Shown: positions 63,213 to 64,000 of the stretch, piece by piece
How positions within the stretch are numbered: the first letter of the stretch is position 1
Layout of the letters: each line of letters opens with the position of its first letter
Source: Halopseudomonas maritima
GTDB lineage: Bacteria; Pseudomonadota; Gammaproteobacteria; Pseudomonadales; Pseudomonadaceae
Assembly (NCBI RefSeq): GCF_021545785.1
Contig: NZ_CP079801.1
Coordinates: forward strand, 2,848,001-2,912,000
DNA: 64,000 nt
Reading direction: 5' to 3'
Notes under the pieces: generated by a model
The model's database searches: none
Seen by the model: the letters and a program-made list of their open reading frames with translations, nothing else
Told to the model about the DNA's origin: nothing
Program-made: the position numbers and the translations under genes

Positions 63213-64000
63213 ATGATAAGCATAAACAGCCTGACCAAACGCTTCGGCGACCACACCGCCGTAGACAACCTGTCGTTTGACGTCAAACCGGGCGAAGTCC
63301 TCGGTTTTCTCGGGCCCAATGGGGCCGGCAAATCCACCACCATGAAGATGCTGACCGGTTTTCTGACGCCCGATGGCGGTTCAGCCTCGGTCTGCGGCTT
63401 CGATATTCAGCGTCAGACCCTGCAGGCCCAGCAGAAGATGGGCTACCTGCCCGAAGGGGCGCCCTGCTATGGCGACATGCGCGTCAGGGGCTTTCTTGAG
63501 TTTATTGCCGATGTCCGTGGCCTGCGTGGTGCCGAGCGCCAGCGCCACGTGGATCGGGCGGTTGAGCAGGTTGAGTTGCAGGGCGTACTCGGCCAGCGCA
63601 TCGAGACCTTGTCGAAGGGCTTCAAACGCCGTGTCGGTCTGGCCCAGGCCATTCTGCACGACCCTCAGGTACTGATTCTGGACGAGCCGACCGACGGCCT
63701 AGACCCGAATCAGAAACACCATGTTCGCCGTCTGATTCAGCAACTGGCTGAGGGCAGCAACAAGATGGTGGTGGTTTCCACGCATATCCTGGAAGAAGTC
63801 AGCGCGGTTTGCTCGCGCGCCGTGATTATCGGCCGTGGGCGTCTGCTGGCTGATGGCACGCCGGATGAGCTGGAGGCGCGCTCGCGCTATCACCAGGCGG
63901 TCACCCTGTCGCTCGGGCAAGCGGTATCCACAGCACCGTTGGAGAGCCTGCCGGGCGTACTGGCGGTCGAATCGCAGCGTGATGGTCAGCTGTTGACCGT
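63213..64000 (+). CDS. ABC transporter ATP-binding protein (3'-truncated by window edge)
   Basis: At least 262 residues of an ABC-2-type ATPase. Walker A is GPNGAGKSTTMKMLTGF, the Q-loop region is KMGYLPEGAPCYGDM, the signature is LSKGFKRRVGLAQAI (a common variant of LSGGQ), Walker B is VLILDEPTDGLDPNQ and the H-loop is VVVSTHILEEV. This matches GldA/NosF-type exporters, whose membrane partner should lie just beyond the window. ATG 63213 follows AAAGG by 2-3 nt and the promoter at 63020-63048. Confidence 0.93.
   Translation, partial: MISINSLTKRFGDHTAVDNLSFDVKPGEVLGFLGPNGAGKSTTMKMLTGFLTPDGGSASVCGFDIQRQTLQAQQKMGYLPEGAPCYGDMRVRGFLEFIADVRGLRGAERQRHVDRAVEQVELQGVLGQRIETLSKGFKRRVGLAQAILHDPQVLILDEPTDGLDPNQKHHVRRLIQQLAEGSNKMVVVSTHILEEVSAVCSRAVIIGRGRLLADGTPDELEARSRYHQAVTLSLGQAVSTAPLESLPGVLAVESQRDGQLLT

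Overview
The window is a contiguous piece of a GC-rich gammaproteobacterial chromosome of the Pseudomonas lineage. The evidence is gene content and order: nadB / algU-mucA-mucB-mucC-mucD / lepA-lepB / rnc-era-recO-pdxJ-acpS, then a GacS-type hybrid kinase, cysM, rlmD-relA-mazG, ppc and adk. The genus cannot be fixed by eye. The presence of acpS downstream of pdxJ and the marine-type accessory genes suggest a non-aeruginosa member (Halopseudomonas-like); this is inference. No rRNA, tRNA, CRISPR array or prophage was seen.

Layout. 1-6.7 kb: partial aminotransferase, a repeat-rich spacer, a CaiB-type CoA transferase, a BdlA-like PAS-PAS chemoreceptor broken by a one-base poly-G frameshift, a DUF808 membrane protein, a PAS-GGDEF cyclase and MgtC. 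6.9-17.05 kb: a six-gene, one-strand cluster (YjfI/DUF2170, PspA, YqiJ-like OB-fold membrane protein, YqiK-like flotillin, a 1741-residue AAA+ ATPase, a single-HKD phospholipase-D-fold protein) preceded by a perfect 12-12-12 inverted repeat. This is the best candidate for an under-described envelope-stress, repair or defence system. 17.1-23.2 kb: yaeQ, recJ, then a 351-bp MITE-like element with 33-bp terminal inverted repeats, into whose terminal CTAG an IS481-family element has jumped; both sit in the leader of a globin-PAS-GGDEF-EAL gene. 23.2-34 kb: prfB with its programmed +1 frameshift, lysS, a DUF1704/QEGLA protein, ung, an enoyl-CoA hydratase, an HDOD protein, ygfZ divergent from sdhE-ygfX, and nadB. 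34-45.3 kb: the AlgU envelope-stress operon followed by the lepA-to-acpS housekeeping run. 45.3-64 kb: gacS, cysM, rlmD-relA-mazG, ppc, adk, tsaB, DUF72, rsmJ, plsB and the start of an ABC transporter ATPase.

Functional links. Two envelope-stress modules (PspA/flotillin and AlgU/MucABCD) share the window. Cyclic-di-GMP signalling is represented by the GGDEF protein, the globin-GGDEF-EAL protein and the BdlA-like receptor. Tight ATGA/GTGA overlaps show translational coupling at ATPase-PLD, mucB-mucC, DUF4845-rnc, pdxJ-acpS, cysM-rlmD and relA-mazG.
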